A stretch of 64,000 bases of DNA, from the NCBI GenBank assembly GCA_014529385.2, contig CM043945.1, forward strand, positions 153,910,241 through 153,974,240, written 5' to 3'. A program made the position numbers and the translations under genes. The DNA is from Adiantum capillus-veneris (lineage: Eukaryota; Streptophyta; Polypodiopsida; Polypodiales; Pteridaceae). The notes below the pieces were generated by a model. It was not told the origin of the DNA. It was given only the letters and a program-made list of their open reading frames with translations, and did no database searches. This document shows positions 10,458 through 22,169 of the stretch, piece after piece; position 1 is the stretch's first letter; every line of letters starts with the position of its first letter.

Positions 10458-10643
10458 CTTTGAAAAAGCAAGGTCATAAGCTAACGTTACGGGGAAGTAT
10501 TCTTCTCCTTCTTTTAGGGAGTTTCCTTCCAATCAAATACGTTGCACGTTCTTTGAAAAAGCAAGGTCATAAGCTATCCGGGGAACTATTCTTCTCCTTC
10601 TTTTAGGGAGTTTCCTTCCAATCAAATGCGTTGCACGTTCTTT
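10458..10643. repeat. 93-bp tandem duplication
   Basis: Two adjacent copies start at 10458 and 10551 (CTTTGAAAAAGCAAGGTCA). They differ by a few substitutions and a short deletion. No coding potential; probably a local replication slip. Confidence 0.8.
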
Positions 10644-10904
10644 GCTTCCTCTTATTTTTCAAAGGTGAGTCTTTGCACTCACTAACCCCACTAGCCCAGG
10701 CGGGACTCGGCAAGGGTTACGGAGGATTATAAGCGAGGGTTACGGAGGATTTTCTTTATTCTTGAATGCAGCCATTCACGGCGCAGCACGCCCGTTGGCC
10801 TGAGCTGGTCCTGTGCGTCGATTGGAGCTCTGGGTGCGACTCTGTGCAAGGACCTGCCCCCGCTGGCCCGGTGCGACCCAGCTCTTACTATTTTGGATGT
10901 CTCC

Positions 10905-10985
10905 CTCAATGTGAAAGCAGGTCGCGAGCATGCCTGCACATCTGAAGGGTTGTCGCAGCACATGCAAAGACACGTGCGACAAAGA
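10905..10985 (+). repeat. left arm of a 6.4-kb-spaced inverted repeat
   Basis: About 75 bp here (core CATCTGAAGGGTTGTCGCAG at about 10940-10959) are found in reverse complement at 17385-17460 with only a handful of mismatches. The two arms face each other across the damaged GRDP gene. They could be terminal or subterminal inverted repeats of a DNA transposon that carries the gene fragment, or two independent inserts of one repeat family. No flanking target-site duplication was recognised. Confidence 0.65.
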
Positions 10986-12153
10986 GCGAAGAAAAGGAAA
11001 CAAGGAGGCACGATGCTAACCAGGGCAGGACTGCCCTCCGAACCTCAAGTAAACGCTCGCTGTTCGTTTTCTTTCTCTCTCTGTTCGTTTGTATGTATTC
11101 AAGGAAACCATAAAGCTGCTGAGCGGACCAATAAAACGTTGCGACGCACGATGGCAGAAGAAGACGTGTGGATGAACGATGCTGTAAAAATTTATACAGG
11201 AAGAGATGCCGGCACGAAGACCGGATGGGCGTGCACGAGGCGACGCACGATGGCAGAAGACGACGTGTGGCGGGGACTTTTTTTGGGCCTGCTTTAAAAA
11301 GCATTAGAGCCGAGTCCCGCACGATGTTTATTGTAATAATATAATTCTATTTAATAGTGGACACACTCTTTCTTTTTGGCCTGCTCAAGAAAGGCCTTAG
11401 TATTGGGTTGGATTGGGCGTTCTTTCGCGGATGACGTCCACGTGGACGGCTAAAATTTACGACACGTTTTTAGCCTTTGCAAGAGAGCGTGCCGTGTTGT
11501 GCAGGGAGTCCCAAGCGACAGGATTGCGCAGTAATTGAGGATGGCGACACTGTGATAGGGCTTAGAATGCTAGGAGAAGTGGCCGCTGCTGTGAAGCTCA
11601 CCGCCTGGACAAGACGTTCTTGTTGTGCTTTGAGGCGAACCTTCTCTCTCTCTCTCTCTCCCCCCCCCCCCTTTCGTCTGATTGAGACTCCCGAGCAAAA
11701 TGACAGGCCGCAAGTTTTTCTTGGTTCCGACATACGACATAGATTTGATGTGGCATGCTCACGAGCTGAACCCGCAAGCACATACTAGGCAAAGTTCTTG
11801 AGCATGATGATACTGACGCAGATAGAAACCCGGGCCAGAAGTTGCAAGCGGGCTTTGAACAAACATGCAGACTGTGGCAAGAATCTTATGGCACTCTGTA
11901 TCAGCGAGCTGGTGCTATGTATAGAGGAGAGCCACCAGCTCCTCTTTTGTTGCCCTCACCAGCCCCCAATTTATTATCCAATGCCAACAAGCCGACGATA
12001 GCACTTGGCATGCCATTGGACTTCACTCCATTGGCTTCCAGAGAACTTATGCAGGTGAGAACGCTCTTTAGCTCTTTAGCTACTAGGAATCTGCTGCTAA
12101 AAATCTGTGCTTCTTGTAAGAACTTGTGCTTTAACACATAAACTTGTCTACAG

Positions 12154-12901
12154 GTCTTTGTAACTGTCATCAAAGCTCGAAATGTACCGCACAAGAAGAA
12201 AGGAAATTTTTGTGTACGTCTCCAAATGGAGAGGAAGTGTAGCCATTTCAAGCTTGAAACTGCCTCCGTGCCTTTGCTTTCTGAACTTGCCTGGAATCAT
12301 ACTTGGACATTGGAAGTTGAGAAGTTGACAAATGGCTTGCGGCTTGAGCTTCTACGAAAGCACGGCAATGCACTCAAGAAAAAGATAGTTGGTAGTGAGA
12401 TACTTGGTGTGGATCATCTCTCATGGCAGCAACTGCTAGCCACTCCCAGTCTTTCTTATGATGGGTGGTTGAGTATGTCACATATGGCGGTTTCGCGCCG
12501 CTCCATCAATGACAAGCCTCCATCATTGCTTGTGTCTATATCAGTGACGCCTCCTCAGCTTGCACCACGATTGTTCCGAACCATCAATTGCATCCCTACG
12601 GATGACACCTGCCGCATGATTGAGGGTTTACAGACACGTGGACATGGATGCTGGTTGACGAAGACTGTTCTTGATCACACCAATGGAGTGGTCTTCATTG
12701 TCCGTTTGTGGTTAGTGGTGCATAGCACTCACATCATGGTCACTTTGTTTGATTGCACATGCTCAATTTCATATGTACGTGTCGCGTCTTCTCAGGTATT
12801 CCGATGGGCAGACACTACCCCATAAGAGAAGAGGTGCTTCCACATTCATCAAGGTGAATGGGAGTACCCAAACATCTACAACACTGTAGGAACTGCTCCA
12901 G
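12154..12901 (+). pseudogene. GRDP: GRDP-like exon with in-frame TAA
   Basis: The acceptor ACAG/GTCTTTG at 12153/12154 joins phase 0 to the previous exon (ELMQ|VFVTVIKARNVP). The exon spans the C2-like segment and the conserved block PTDDTCRMIEG...GHGCWLTKTVLDHTNGVVFIVR. TAA at 12823-12825 interrupts it, but the same frame continues with a coherent sequence to the donor at 12902 (GTATAA). The single leftover G pairs with the CC opening the next exon at 13059. The stop may be a nonsense mutation or mark a small intron I could not place. Confidence 0.65.
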
Positions 12902-13808
12902 GTATAATTTTTCTTTTCAAGAAACTATTAAGTACTCTTAAGGTTGTGTTTGTCCCAAAAATATGGGAAACAGGTTTTTAAGCTATTTCTGTTATGGATC
13001 TGCATCTCGGTTGATATCAATGAATTAGCTGAGTGCAACATTCTATTTGGTTTTGCAGCCAAAATAGTTGCAAGTGCCAGGCAATTGATATCGGAGCGGG
13101 ACACATCGGCAATCCTATCGATGCAGCGATGTTGGGGTTTCTTCGACAATAGCTCTCGGCTTGCTGTGAGTAGAGCAATGGCATACCCAATGCGGAACAT
13201 GAGGCCTCTTTTGGAAATACATGGAAGCCTTAGTAATCAGGTTAGGAAAAGTTCTAAAAACTGTGCCCTTTTTACCCCCCTCAAGTTGTGCCTCTTCTTA
13301 AAGATTTTTCTTGGGCAACTTCACTCTTCAGATACGCCTTGTATGCAGTCGAAAGCTTGACTACGAGGTGATAGGATCTATTGATGAAGAAGAAGGAGTA
13401 TTTGTCACTTTAATTCGCTACAATTTAATTGATGCACCCCTTGGGAAAGCAACTGCTCTTTTCAATTGGAGGACTGGTGCCATGGAGGTACTAAAGCATT
13501 ACCTTCCATTTCTAGTTACCATGCTTGTAATTGAGGAGAGCTGTTTCTTATAGAGCTATTACTTGAAAGATGGTCTTGTGTGGATAGGTTTTACCCACGG
13601 AGAGCGTGGTTCTCGTACTGTTATTGTTGAATATAATTGCTACCTCTGTTTATGACATGGAGGGCTTGAAAATCAAGCTCAAGTCAAGTCGAGCTCCACT
13701 TCCACAGGCAGCCTCTGCTGATGAATGGGGTAAGTTGAAATGCATGAATGCAAGGTCAGAGGGAGAGCTCTGCTCAGATCAGATTATGCCATCTTGTTAT
13801 GTTGATAG

Positions 13809-14168
13809 GACATGGGGTACCTGGGGATGCAAGGTTGTCTACTTCTTTCTCACAAGGCCATGATGCCCGAATTTGTAAATGTCCTAACGCTGTCACCCAT
13901 GTTCCACATAGAGGCTGTTGTGATGACAACGAGAAGTGGAGCGTCAACTATGTCAAGACGAGAGGCCATGATGCCATATTATTGCTGGTGGGACATGTCA
14001 CCCATGATTTGGGCATTGTACTTTTACAGCCCCGGCAATGGCGCGCTTGGAGCGGCAGGATGCAGAGCAGCTGGAGCATGTGGTGGAGGTTGCGGAGGAA
14101 GTGCTTGCGGAGGAGCTAGATGCGGAGGCAGTGGTTGTGGTGGCGGCGGCTGTGGTGGTGGGGATTAA
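13809..14168 (+). CDS. GRDP: probable last exon of the GRDP-like gene, Gly/Cys-rich tail
   Basis: In one frame this ends with GAAGCRAAGACGGGCGGSAC and further CGG-type repeats before TAA at 14166-14168, matching the glycine-rich C-terminus that names the family. The visible acceptor (GATAG at 13804-13808) joined to the donor at 13730 leads into a different frame, so the junction is unresolved: either another splice site is used or an indel lies between 13809 and about 14030. Confidence 0.5.
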   Translation, partial: DMGYLGMQGCLLLSHKAMMPEFVNVLTLSPMFHIEAVVMTTRSGASTMSRREAMMPYYCWWDMSPMIWALYFYSPGNGALGAAGCRAAGACGGGCGGSACGGARCGGSGCGGGGCGGGD

Positions 14169-15877
14169 AAAACATCATGGTTTGCCTTAGTGCAATGCTA
14201 TTAAAGGGAAGATGAAGGAAGGAAGAGTACTTGTTTATACATTGTACTGACCCATGTTTTAAATGTGAGAAAAAGAGAAGAAGAGCCTTTGTAACATACT
14301 ATACCATAGTAAAATTGATGTGTTGTAGATTACCATTTGTGTACATTATAAAATATCAACTCTCTCCTCAGATGCTAAATGGCTTGGTTGTATGAATGGT
14401 TGTATTGGTTAGGAGCCCATTTTGAGTTTCAACAAGGAGGACCCATGTATGATTGATAGCATTCATTAATCTTTAATAAGAATAACCCAGCAAAGATTGG
14501 GAAATTCCTATTGCCATGGAGTTTCTAGATCTAGACACAAGCTTATGCTGATCAGGATTTAAGATAAATTGCTCATCTTGGTGAATGTTCTATGGTGAAT
14601 ATTGTGGGATACACTTTAGGTGCTATGGGGGATCTGAACTACTTGCATTGCGGCTAGCAAGTTTGTGCTATCGCTATTGAGGAGGAAGAAGGTTTATTGT
14701 ATTTCCAAGATTTGGTGTTCCATTGCAGATGGGAAGAGTACTCGCCACAAATCAATCATCCGTATGTTTGGCTTCATGGATTGGATGTGAGCTGACATGT
14801 TCACCAACTCCTTAGCATACAAAAGCTTAAACTTGGAATGCCACACCTTGCATTCTAATGATGTCAAATAAACAAAAAAGATAAGTCTAAATAAACATAG
14901 AAGATTTTGTGAAATTAAAACCTTACTTTTGTTCTATAGCATGCATGCAGCCTCCCCATCAATATAGCATGCATGCAACCTCTCCTTCAATATAGAGAGT
15001 AATGTGTAAGAGGTTAACATTTTTAGGGTGCAAGATTTGTTATCTTTGAAGCGACATATCCAATGTCACCATAGAGAGATTTGACATAAAGGTTTAGATG
15101 CTTATGTTCCATGTTTATCCGTGGGATTGGTGCGGATTGAGAAGTTGCACTTCTCCTTTGCCTTTTTAGAATGAAATTCCATAATTCATTTGGTCATTGT
15201 CCCTCAATCTGTGGGATATGTACTTCTAGATATGACCTATTGTCATATGGGATGTTTGCACACACTCATTCATCAATCTGAGTTCTTGGTTTGATCACAG
15301 TTTGGTATTGTTTGTCAGGTTGCATTTCTAGCTCATTAACTTCTCAATTTCAATGCTTTTAGGGTAAGGGGACTAGGTAGGGGGTACTCAATGATGATTT
15401 TTTATTTATTTAAAAAAAGCACATTTGAGTTGATCCGTCTCGTAGCGAAGAGTGATGACGGTGCTCAGAAGTTAATGTGAGGCGTCAACGAGGCTCGAGG
15501 TAGCAGAGTGCAAACCAAGAAGCTACGGGGCACGAGGGTCACGCACAAGGAATTTCAGCCTTCAGGACGCTCGTGCAAGATGCAGGTGTCACGCGTAGGT
15601 GTTCATCCTTTTTTTAAATTTATGTTTCATTGCACTGGCAACATGCGTGCGCATGTTGGGTTGGTTACATCAATAATCTCTAACGATGTCGCTGTAACCT
15701 GTGTGAGTTCAAAACTCATTGTACGTTTTAAACGGTTAATGGGACATCAAGGATCCAGCCCTTGCAGAAGGGAGGAATCGTCCCGACAAATGAATGTAAT
15801 ATGGAAGCTACCAATAGGACGGGGCTAGTAGGGGTACCACTAGAAAAATTTCTAAAAATCATCCATTAGTAGAGTAG

Positions 15878-15880
<3 letters not shown>
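14169..15880. other. 3' flank of the GRDP-like gene, no gene seen
   Basis: AT-rich sequence, probably including the 3' UTR of the GRDP-like gene just after 14168. A short direct repeat containing GCATGCATGCA lies at about 14940-15000. The 106-residue ORF at 15508-15828 has no recognisable domain and is not called. Confidence 0.4.

Positions 15881-15942
<62 letters not shown>
15881..15942. repeat. (CT)31 microsatellite
   Basis: About 62 bp of uninterrupted CT. The sequence just after it (TTTGGCCTGCTAAGAAAAGG) resembles 11374-11398, which also follows a CT-rich start, so both may be ends of one dispersed repeat flanking the GRDP gene. Confidence 0.9.
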
Positions 15943-15945
<3 letters not shown>

Positions 15946-16412
15946 GCCTGCTAAGAAAAGGCCTTTTCACAGATGGTGTCCGTGGACGACCAGCAACTTT
16001 GCACAGCAAGGCCTGTAGGAGTCAGATTGACGTGAAAGCGTGCGCGTGCAGAAAGCTTGGCTGCATGCATTAGAGTCCTGTGCGACTTTGCGAGTCTACC
16101 CGAGTCTACAGCTAACGCTGTACTCGGAGTAGTCATGAGGTACTGAGAGGGTTACGAATGAAGGAATTGCTTGGGTATGGGTAGAGAGAGTAAATTAAAT
16201 GCGAGGAGGCTTCTGTCCGAAAGAAACGTCAACAGGCAGCTAGCTCCACATGCATGACATAAATGGCAGCAAGAGGGGCAAAGCAATAGGTAACCGTACC
16301 TAGAAGACTCTTGAACTTTGAAGAAATTGGATGTGAGCTCCATCTCCCTCTCTCTCCTTCTCTATCACATCAGTTTCCGAAGACTATTGAGCTCTATAGA
16401 AAAATTGGCAAA

Positions 16413-16415
<3 letters not shown>

Positions 16416-16493
<78 letters not shown>
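16416..16493. repeat. compound (CT)20(CA)19 microsatellite
   Basis: A CT run passes directly into a CA run, followed at about 16520 by TCTTGAGTTCAAAACTCGTG, a short palindrome-like motif seen next to other CT runs in this window. Confidence 0.9.
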
Positions 16494-16494
<1 letters not shown>

Positions 16495-17129
16495 GACCTT
16501 CGATTCCCTCTGGAGTATCAGGTCTTGAGTTCAAAACTCGTGATGGGTCCACTAATTATTAAAAATTAACAAGTTAATCAATAATTAGTGATTGCGCTGA
16601 ATAGTTCCCTGCTAATTATTGATAAGTTTGCTAGTTAAAATGACAAATGAGCAATTTGCTAGCTACTGCTAATAAAAAATTAGTGCATGTAGTAGTTAAG
16701 CGTATTATTCAACACAGCTTTGAATTTACATGCTCATCTCAGATGAGCCCACTAATATTCCTTCTTCCTAACAACACCTTCACAAATCCTTCCATTGGCA
16801 GGCCCTCGTGATTCCTCACCTTGTTTGTTTTAGCACAATGAAGGGGACAACTTCCTTAATACTAGGAGTCTTCCTAATATACAAATTTAATCAAGGATTA
16901 CTAACCAATGACAAAGAACTTTCCTTTTATCAGCGAACGTGGGTGTGATTACTTTTTCTAAGTTTTGAAAAGTGTGCTTACCAACGTGGGTGTGATTACT
17001 TTTTCTAAATTTTGAAAGGTCTGCTTACCCTTTTTGCATATTTGGCAAAAAAGCCTAATATTTATCCTCTGTCAACACGAATCAGTGAGACCACCTACAC
17101 AAAAGTTTTATTGCTAATACCACTAAATC

Positions 17130-17330
17130 AATTAATCCCAAGTGGGACTCGGCTCTATTGAAGAAGGAGCTATATCAAGGGAAGATCTTCCTACAGATTT
17201 CGCAGCTTATTCATTGGGATTCTCCCAGATCCCTAGCAACCCACTAGTAGAGGACTCGAACACGGGTTGTTGCGTACTCATTTCCTAACCTAGGAGCTAA
17301 CCATATCAGCACAATGGTCGCGCTAGTGTC
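17130..17330 (-). mobile_element. candidate tRNA-derived SINE
   Basis: On the minus strand a tRNA-like head reads GTGCTGATATGGTTAGCTC (degenerate A box, about 17283-17305) and then TGTTCGAGTCC (B box, complement of 17252-17262), about 35 bp apart. That is typical of an RNA polymerase III internal promoter. The roughly 100 bp downstream (toward 17130) do not fold as a tRNA, which suits a SINE body. It lies just inside the right inverted-repeat arm. No poly(A) or TSD was fixed. Confidence 0.4.
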
Positions 17331-17384
17331 GGAGGCACATCTTTAATATTAAAAAAAAAAGACATTTTCCCCTCTACTCCCTCA

Positions 17385-17460
17385 GCTTTTGCCGCGCGTC
17401 TCTTTACATGTGCTGCGACAACCCTTCAGATGTGTAGGCATGCTCGCGCCTTGCTTTCAC
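17385..17460 (-). repeat. right arm of the 6.4-kb-spaced inverted repeat
   Basis: Reverse complement of 10905-10985, sharing the core CTGCGACAACCCTTCAGATG at about 17410-17430. The arms differ at scattered positions, so the pair is not recent. Confidence 0.65.
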
Positions 17461-17932
17461 TACGAGCATGCAGTAGTATGCGCTAAGCTCACCTTTTTTT
17501 TGGGTATCTTCTTTAGATTCTCGTTAACACTGGATTTTGTGAAATCGTCGCCATATACACTTTGCCTTTTTTCTTGTGTTACAATTAGGTTTCCCCAATC
17601 TCTTTTTTTCTTTTTTTTTTGCAAAACTCACAATTGTGAGTGGATAGTATTAAGAACACCAGAAATATACACCAACCTCGAGCTCAGACAGAGCCTTCAG
17701 GGTCAAAGGATTACAAGTTCTCTGCTTGACAGAGAAACCACAACTACTCCTAGGCTTTACTTATTACAAGATGTCATCATGATATGTATTGTTCTAGCTC
17801 TCTCGTATGATTTCACAAAAGCTTGCCACAACCAGATCCCCCCTCAAACACCTGGCGGTTCCTTGCTTGCCAATTATGGTGAAAGAAGTAGTACCTGATT
17901 ATTTGTAGGCAGATAAGCAGAGCAGGACTTCC

Positions 17933-18285
17933 CTACCTGTTACTATCAAAGAACAAATCAGTCTTGAAGAACTTAATTTGCCATGTCCTTTGAATCCACC
18001 TGCATATTTTCCCAGCCACGCCACTGATTGCCTGGCATCCCATGAAAAGGTGGGCTAGGTCTTCACTAGCTATTCTGCACCCCGAGCACCGATCGGACCC
18101 GATCCTCTTTCTTGTATCTTTACGCCCGTCGGCAAAGCACCCCACGTCACTTTGCACAGAAATATCTTCATATGCTGAGGCCACCGTGGCTGCCAGATGT
18201 TCTCCATGACTCCCTCCCACCGTTTTTCTGTCCAGTGCCTCTTCCATAATTTGTTGAGGGGGCTAAACCAATTAGCCTCGTACAT
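17933..18285 (-). pseudogene. LINE C-terminal zf-RVT-like remnant
   Basis: Two overlapping frames encode WQPRWPQHMKIFLCKVTWGALPTG and then RCSGCRIASEDLAHLFMGCQ. This matches the zinc-binding region (C-x2-C...H-x4-C) that follows the RT of plant LINEs. A frameshift lies between the two parts. Confidence 0.75.
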
Positions 18286-18948
18286 TAATGCATGGTAAAT
18301 GCCTTTAGAATGTGGTTTCTAAAAGAGGCTACTCCCGGGCCATCTCCAAGCGTCCCATTCAAAGTTGGATTCACAAATTGGCATCGCCCTTTCTCAAGCT
18401 CTTTCATCACCCTACAGACTAGTAAGATCTCAAAGCCATTCAGTTGAAATTGGATGGCTAAAGAGTCAGCAATTTTCCAACACTTCCTGTTGCCATTCCA
18501 GAATTTCTCTAATCATGCGAGCCCCTTATTATTTACATTTTTGGCCATTTCTATCCAAAAGGGGCTTTGCGTCGGCCCCAATATTCTAGAAAGCCACGGG
18601 GACCAGTGCAAAATGGAGTTCTTAACGTATCTGGTTGCTTCCCCCCTTTCCAAAACCTCAGCCGCTCTTTTGCACTTCCTCATTAGCTTCCCTGAGAGTC
18701 CACCAGATCTAAGATAAGAACACTTTGGCGCGAGAAGTTTGTCGTGCATCAAAACCCCCTTCCACTTTCCCCCTTTCGATCCCAGTTTTACTGCTTCAAG
18801 CATTTCCTTGGTCATGATAGCCCAATCTTCGTCCTTGTTAGCCAATGAGACCATAAATTTGGCACAAAGGGCCTCAGCATGGGATACAGGGTTAAGAATG
18901 CCGAGCCCTCCTTGAGGCTATCAGTCGAGAAACTACCTCCCATCTAGC

Positions 18949-20010
18949 CTAGTGCGATGGCCGGGAGGTTTTTGTGTTGTTCTTCCAAAGAAACCGTTTC
19001 ACTGGTTTTAAGAATTCTTTCGAGTTACACTTAGCCATCTTGAGCACGGGGCTGAGGAAAGCAATATACGGGATCATAAAACCATTAATTACTCTAATCC
19101 GGCTTTGGAAGGGGAGGAGAACAAAATCCCATCTTCTCATTTTTGAGCTTATTTTTTCAAGGACCCATTGAAATCTTTGCCTGTGGGTTACGTCCACCCC
19201 TATGGGAGCTCGAGGGTGTCTGAATACACTCCCTTTTGAGATAATCTCTCCTGTCCAGACTGCACGGTCAAAAGAGTCGTTCTCCAACAGGGAGATAAGC
19301 CTTGACTTCTCTATATTGCACTTGGATCCTGAGGCCACGGAAAATGTTTGCAAAATCTCCAGAGCTCTCCTGACAACTTGAGGGCATGCCTTCAAGAATA
19401 GGAGCAAATCATCTGCGAACATTTTGGCTAGTAGCTGGTCGTTGCACGGTAATGCCAGACCTTGAATCTCTCCCCGTGCAACACTGGCTTCGAGCATCGT
19501 AATGAGAGGATGGGACCTGATGGCGAAGAGCGAGGGAGCCAGGGGGAATCCTTGCTTTATAGAACTTTTAACCTCAAAAGAGCCCACAATTCTGTCATTA
19601 AACGGGAGCTCTAATTGGCTGCCAACGCGTAGTGTACGTATGAGGCGACAAAGGCGAGGCCCAAAGCCTAGATCTCCTATGACTTCATCTATATAGAACC
19701 ATTATATTCTATCATAGGCTTTGTCGAGGTCCAACTACAGCAAGATGCACTCTTGCTTGGAGAAGGATGCATACTCTATTCCTACCACTGCTGCCAAGAT
19801 ATTGTCATATATAGATCTCCCTTTAATGAATCCGTGTTGATGGGGAGAGACGATCCTACTCAGGAGGGGGGCAAGTCTGAGAGCTATCACCTTGGCAATA
19901 ATTTTGTATGCTATTGACATCAGCCTAATGGGACGCCAATGTTTAAGTTGAGAGCAGCAGATCTGTTTGGGGATGGGCTTGATAAGCCCTCTCTTAACAC
20001 TTGCATCCAA
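18949..20010 (-). pseudogene. LINE reverse transcriptase remnant
   Basis: Two ORF pieces (19735-20010 and 18949-19587) cover most of the RT domain. GLIKPIPKQ, WRPIRLMSIAYKI and GFIKGRSIYDNIL come first, then stops around a degraded LDLDKAYDRI, then QGFPLAPSLFA and AKMFADDLLLF. RT copies LINE RNA at a nicked target. With several stops this copy cannot make enzyme. Confidence 0.85.
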
Positions 20011-20339
20011 TGACTATTCGAAAACAGCTTGATTGGCCATCCGTGTGACTGGGCCCTTGAGATCATCCCAAAATTCCTTGAAGAATTCAGTCGTCAGTCC
20101 ATCCCAACCAGGGGACTTTTCATTGCCAAAGAGGTTTTAGTGCCATTGAATATTCCTCCTCAGAGAAGGCCTTTTCCATGCGGTTGGCTTCCTCCTGGGG
20201 AACCTTCTTTTCAACACTCCCAAGTAACAACGCTCGGGCTTCTTCCACTTCTTGAGATTGGGTCTCTGGTTTCCCAATCTCAAAAAAATATACACTTTCA
20301 ACACATTTCAAGTACGTAAGTGAAGGGTGAGTTTAGAAA

Positions 20340-20452
20340 ATAAAAAGACATATGAAGGTGGAAAGTCAAAAGAACTTTTGTGTCAATATAAAGGTATATT
20401 TGTGTTTCTCTTCTCCTTTATTTTTTCTTTCACGTTTTCTTTTCTTTAAAGT

Positions 20453-20491
<39 letters not shown>

Positions 20492-22126
20492 CAGCTGATA
20501 CTGTTGCAAATCTACTTTCTTTGTCATTGTCCGTAGCTGCATGCTATAAAAGAATGCATCGTTTTTGTTGTCAATGAGAAAATCTTTGAATTAGAAATAC
20601 AAATTATCTTTTTAAAGCCATCAGGAATACCTTTTAATTTTTGTGCATGACTAACCAATCAAAATTCTTCCCGTACAAGTCGCTTTATACTTTAGTGAGC
20701 TCACGTTCTACTTTCACGTATTGCTATTCTTTCTCCATGCTATAGTGGGACTACTTTCTTGTTATTTTATCACCTTATAATTGTTGATGTCGTTAATGTC
20801 TAGGGAGATTCAACTCTATTTGAAATCGGGGACTATGTTGTTATTGTTTTATCATCTTATAATTACTAATATCGTTAATATCTATTGAATATTTTAATTT
20901 GCAAAAGATTTTTTCATTTAAAAGCCTCATAAAAGTCCATTTCATTGAATTGTTTTATTAGTTTCAATGCTTACTAGACCTACCTCTTTTAACGAGAGCA
21001 TTAAAAAAAAAGCTTTAATTTTTCAATAGATCTCTTTAGTTTATTGTAATTTTTTGCTTACTTTTAATTTCAATATTATCCTCAAATTTGAACGTGAGTT
21101 TGTGGCTCTACTTTTGATTTTGAAGGTCTTACAAAATCTCCCATTTTCATTCTATACATAGTGGATAGGAATACAATATTTTTTCAAACTCTTTGCAATT
21201 TTTTTTGAAGGTTAGACTTTTCCTAGCTTTTTTTAAAAAGTGTAAAACTCGCTAGAAGGACATTGCAACCTTCTAATTTTAGAACTTATGCTAATGTGAG
21301 CCTTTCAGAAAGACCCTTAATAACACATATGACGTTTGTGATTTTATATGTATATTAGACAATACAATTTATACTATACACAATGCAGCTTAAAATTTTC
21401 AAGGAAGGAGAGGACTTCCATGTGTCACTCCCTGGTTCACTTCAAGATAAACTTTGCAAAACATCTAATCTGAAATGCAAAAGTGAAGGGTAAGATTGTA
21501 AGAAATGACAGTCTTTGCAGAATGTAAAAAATGATCTATACTATACATAATGTAGTGTAAAATTTTCAAGGAAGAAGAGGGCCTCCATGTCTCACTCCCT
21601 GGTTCACTTCAAGAAAAACTTTGTAAAACATCTAATCTAAAATGCAATAGTGAAGGATAAGATTGTAAGAAATGACAGCCTTTGCAGAATGTCAAAAATG
21701 ACAAGCCTTTTCAAATGTAAGTCAAAAGACTTTCTATTCTACATAGAATAAATGTTCCACTTCGATTGCATATAAAAAAAAAGGGATAATTTTAGTAGAA
21801 GTTTTGCTACTTAATGCGAACTAGTATGTGACTCGCGCGTTGCTGCGGCCAAAGAAACATCGCTTCTATTCTTGTAGGGATATCTTCTCTTCCAAGGGAA
21901 GCACTATCAATACTCTATTCCTACATGTATATTCTATTGCATTCCTAAAAGTAACGTATTACACAACCTCTTGAAGATTCTAAAAAAAATAAATATATGT
22001 AAGATTCTACAAAGCATTCTTTGATACCAAGCTTGGGAGCTTCTCATAGACATTGTTTTTCATAAGGTGCTAGCCCTTGTTCATAAAAACTTAGGAGTGC
22101 TCTGCTTCTATTGTGGTAGAACATGT

Positions 22127-22169
<43 letters not shown>

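Larger units (their letters stand above)
11700..14168 (+). pseudogene. GRDP: GRDP-family (glycine-rich domain protein, DUF1399) gene, 5'-truncated and damaged
   Basis: Exon A (11700 or a splice acceptor near 11707, to 12054) encodes VPTYDIDLMWHAHELNP and then GKVLEHDDTDADRNPG, GFEQTCRLWQESYG and RAGAMYRGEPPAPL, the hallmark of the DUF1399 repeat of plant GRDP1/GRDP2. Further exons with clean GT-AG borders and matching phases follow: 12154-12901 (C2-like region with SISVTPPQLAPRLFRTI), 13059-13240, 13332-13487 and 13588-13729. A last exon ends in a Gly/Cys-rich tail. Defects: the N-terminal DUF1399 part is absent, the frame breaks at about 11787 (reading on hits TGA at 11799), and an in-frame TAA sits at 12823-12825 before KRCFHIHQGEWEYPNIYN. 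GRDPs are linked to development and osmotic stress responses in Arabidopsis. Family assignment is firm; pseudogene status is likely but not certain. Confidence 0.75.
17604..20311 (-). mobile_element. decayed non-LTR retrotransposon (LINE), 5'-truncated
   Basis: Minus-strand fragments in order give a pre-RT segment (20120-20311, EEEYSMALKPLW), an RT with fingers/palm motifs (20010-19735: RPIRLMSIAYKIIAK, HQHGFIKGRSIYDN), the region IKQGFPLAPSLFA with the catalytic FADD near 19410, a thumb region, and a zf-RVT-like C-terminus (17933-18285). Stops and frameshifts separate every piece. The endonuclease domain is missing, so the 5' end is truncated at about 20.3 kb. A T-rich tract at 17600-17622 on the plus strand is a plausible poly(A) tail. 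Confidence 0.85.

Noticed and set aside
10727-11322. Overlapping ORFs of 75-138 residues on both strands
   Set aside because: GC-rich stretch containing the inverted-repeat arm; no domain, and no frame is better than the others.
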